Shown here: one piece after another, positions 5,607 to 6,222 of the stretch
Layout: the number at the start of each line of letters is the position of its first letter
Position numbering within the stretch: the stretch's first letter is position 1
Source of the DNA: DATKEG01 sp035544515
GTDB taxonomy: Bacteria > Acidobacteriota > Vicinamibacteria > Fen-336
Length of the DNA: 6,222 nucleotides
Assembly (NCBI GenBank): GCA_035544515.1
Contig: DATKEG010000113.1
Coordinates: forward strand, 1-6,222
Direction of reading: 5' to 3'
Position numbers and translations under genes: made by a program
The notes under the pieces: model-generated
Told to the model about the DNA's origin: nothing
What the model saw: only the letters and a program-made list of their open reading frames with translations
Databases searched by the model: none

Positions 5607-6216
5607 ATGGCGGGACAGAACGTGGAACGGCGCGAGGTGCTGCGGGCCCTGGCGCTGGCGGCCGCGGCCGCTCACAGCCCGGGCTTCGTCCGCTGGACCT
5701 TCGCCTACTCGACGCCCACGAGCCGGGCCGCGCCGCCCGCGGCGTCCGTCTACGAGCCGCGCTTCTTCCGTCCGGACGAGATGGCGCTGGTTGCGCGGCT
5801 CACGGAGATCCTGATCCCCAGCGACGACACGCCGGGCGCGCGCGAGGCCGGCGTCGGCGAGTTCGTCGACTTCATGGTGTGGAGCGATCCGAGCCTCCAA
5901 TACCGCTTCCGGTATGGGCTCTCGTGGATGGAAGCCCACGCCCGCTACCGGCACGCGCACGGGTTCCTGGCCATCGAAGGCGCTCAGGCAGGAAGAGCTG
6001 ATCGGCGCGCTCGCCTACAAGGCCCGATGGCGCGAAGGCGAAGAAGACGGACGCGCGTTCTTCGCACTGCTTCGGGACTACACCGTGATGGGCTACTACA
6101 CGTCGAAGGTGGGCATGGAGGCGCTCGGCGCTCCCGGCCTGCGCCAGCACTACCCCGGACCCCCGGGCTGCCCGCATCCGGCTGATCCCGCCCACTGCCG
6201 CCTGTCGCGCAGCTGA
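5607..6216 (+). pseudogene. Gluconate 2-dehydrogenase subunit 3 family protein, Tat-exported, frameshifted at about 5988
   Basis: The start is secure: GAAGGAG (5594-5600) lies 6 nt before ATG. The N-terminus (VERREVLRALALAAAAAHSP, 6-25) has twin arginines R8-R9 and a hydrophobic run, a plausible Tat signal. Then follow RFFRPDEMALVARLTEILIP (52-71) and SDDTPGAREAGVGEFVDFMV (72-91), typical of the small subunit of membrane gluconate 2-dehydrogenase-like enzymes. After residue 127 the original frame turns Arg-rich and meaningless, while the +1 frame carries the rest: QEELIGALAYKARW, FFALLRDYTVMGYYTSKVG and a Pro/His-rich tail (PGCPHPADPAH) to TGA 6214-6216. Removing one G at 5987/5988 joins the parts as 'EGAQ-QEELIGAL', giving 202 residues, normal for the family. 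So there is one extra base, either a true mutation or a sequence error. Uncorrected, the product ends at 6185 with 192 residues. Subunit 3 normally accompanies a GMC-type flavoprotein, expected just downstream. It may be cotranscribed with the GT2 genes (35-bp gap, no terminator seen). Confidence 0.85.
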
Positions 6217-6222
6217 GGCGGC

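Overview
The window is 6.2 kb of GC-rich bacterial DNA with densely packed genes. The protein families present (Uma2-type nuclease, HicB, a GT-C membrane glycosyltransferase, two GT2 glycosyltransferases, a gluconate 2-dehydrogenase subunit 3 family protein) and the high GC suggest a soil or sediment bacterium of the Acidobacteria, Rokubacteria or Myxobacteria kind. That placement is inference from gene style only; no rRNA or other marker gene is present. I see no tRNA, rRNA, CRISPR array, complete insertion sequence or phage gene.

Left part (1-2055). A minus-strand gene running off the left edge encodes the N-terminus of an exported protein. Across a 170-bp divergent spacer lies an intact Uma2-family protein on the plus strand. 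Behind it, about 1100-1545 is a small graveyard: a HicB antitoxin cut to 47 codons, followed at once by what looks like the last codons of a second Uma2 gene. Next comes a 169-residue protein that is mostly coiled coil, with 13 uninterrupted heptads visible also as a 21-bp periodicity in the DNA. Its function is unknown.

Right part (2100-6222). A multi-spanning GT-C (ArnT/PMT-like) glycosyltransferase on the minus strand converges on the coiled-coil gene and diverges from a plus-strand cluster of two GT2 glycosyltransferases (2-nt gap, probably co-translated). The three enzymes look like part of a surface glycan or glycolipid pathway: the GT2 enzymes would act on the cytoplasmic side and the GT-C enzyme outside, using a lipid-linked sugar. 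Thirty-five bp after the second GT2 is a gene for a Tat-exported gluconate 2-dehydrogenase subunit 3 family protein, whose frame is broken by one extra base near 5988. Its usual partner, a GMC-type flavoprotein, would lie just beyond the right edge.

Most of the window is ordinary accessory and cell-envelope gene content. The points most worth a second look are the coiled-coil protein, the HicB/Uma2 scar, the frameshift at 5988, and the atypical N-terminus and C7/G7 hairpin of the second GT2. I do not see convincing evidence of a new multi-gene system.
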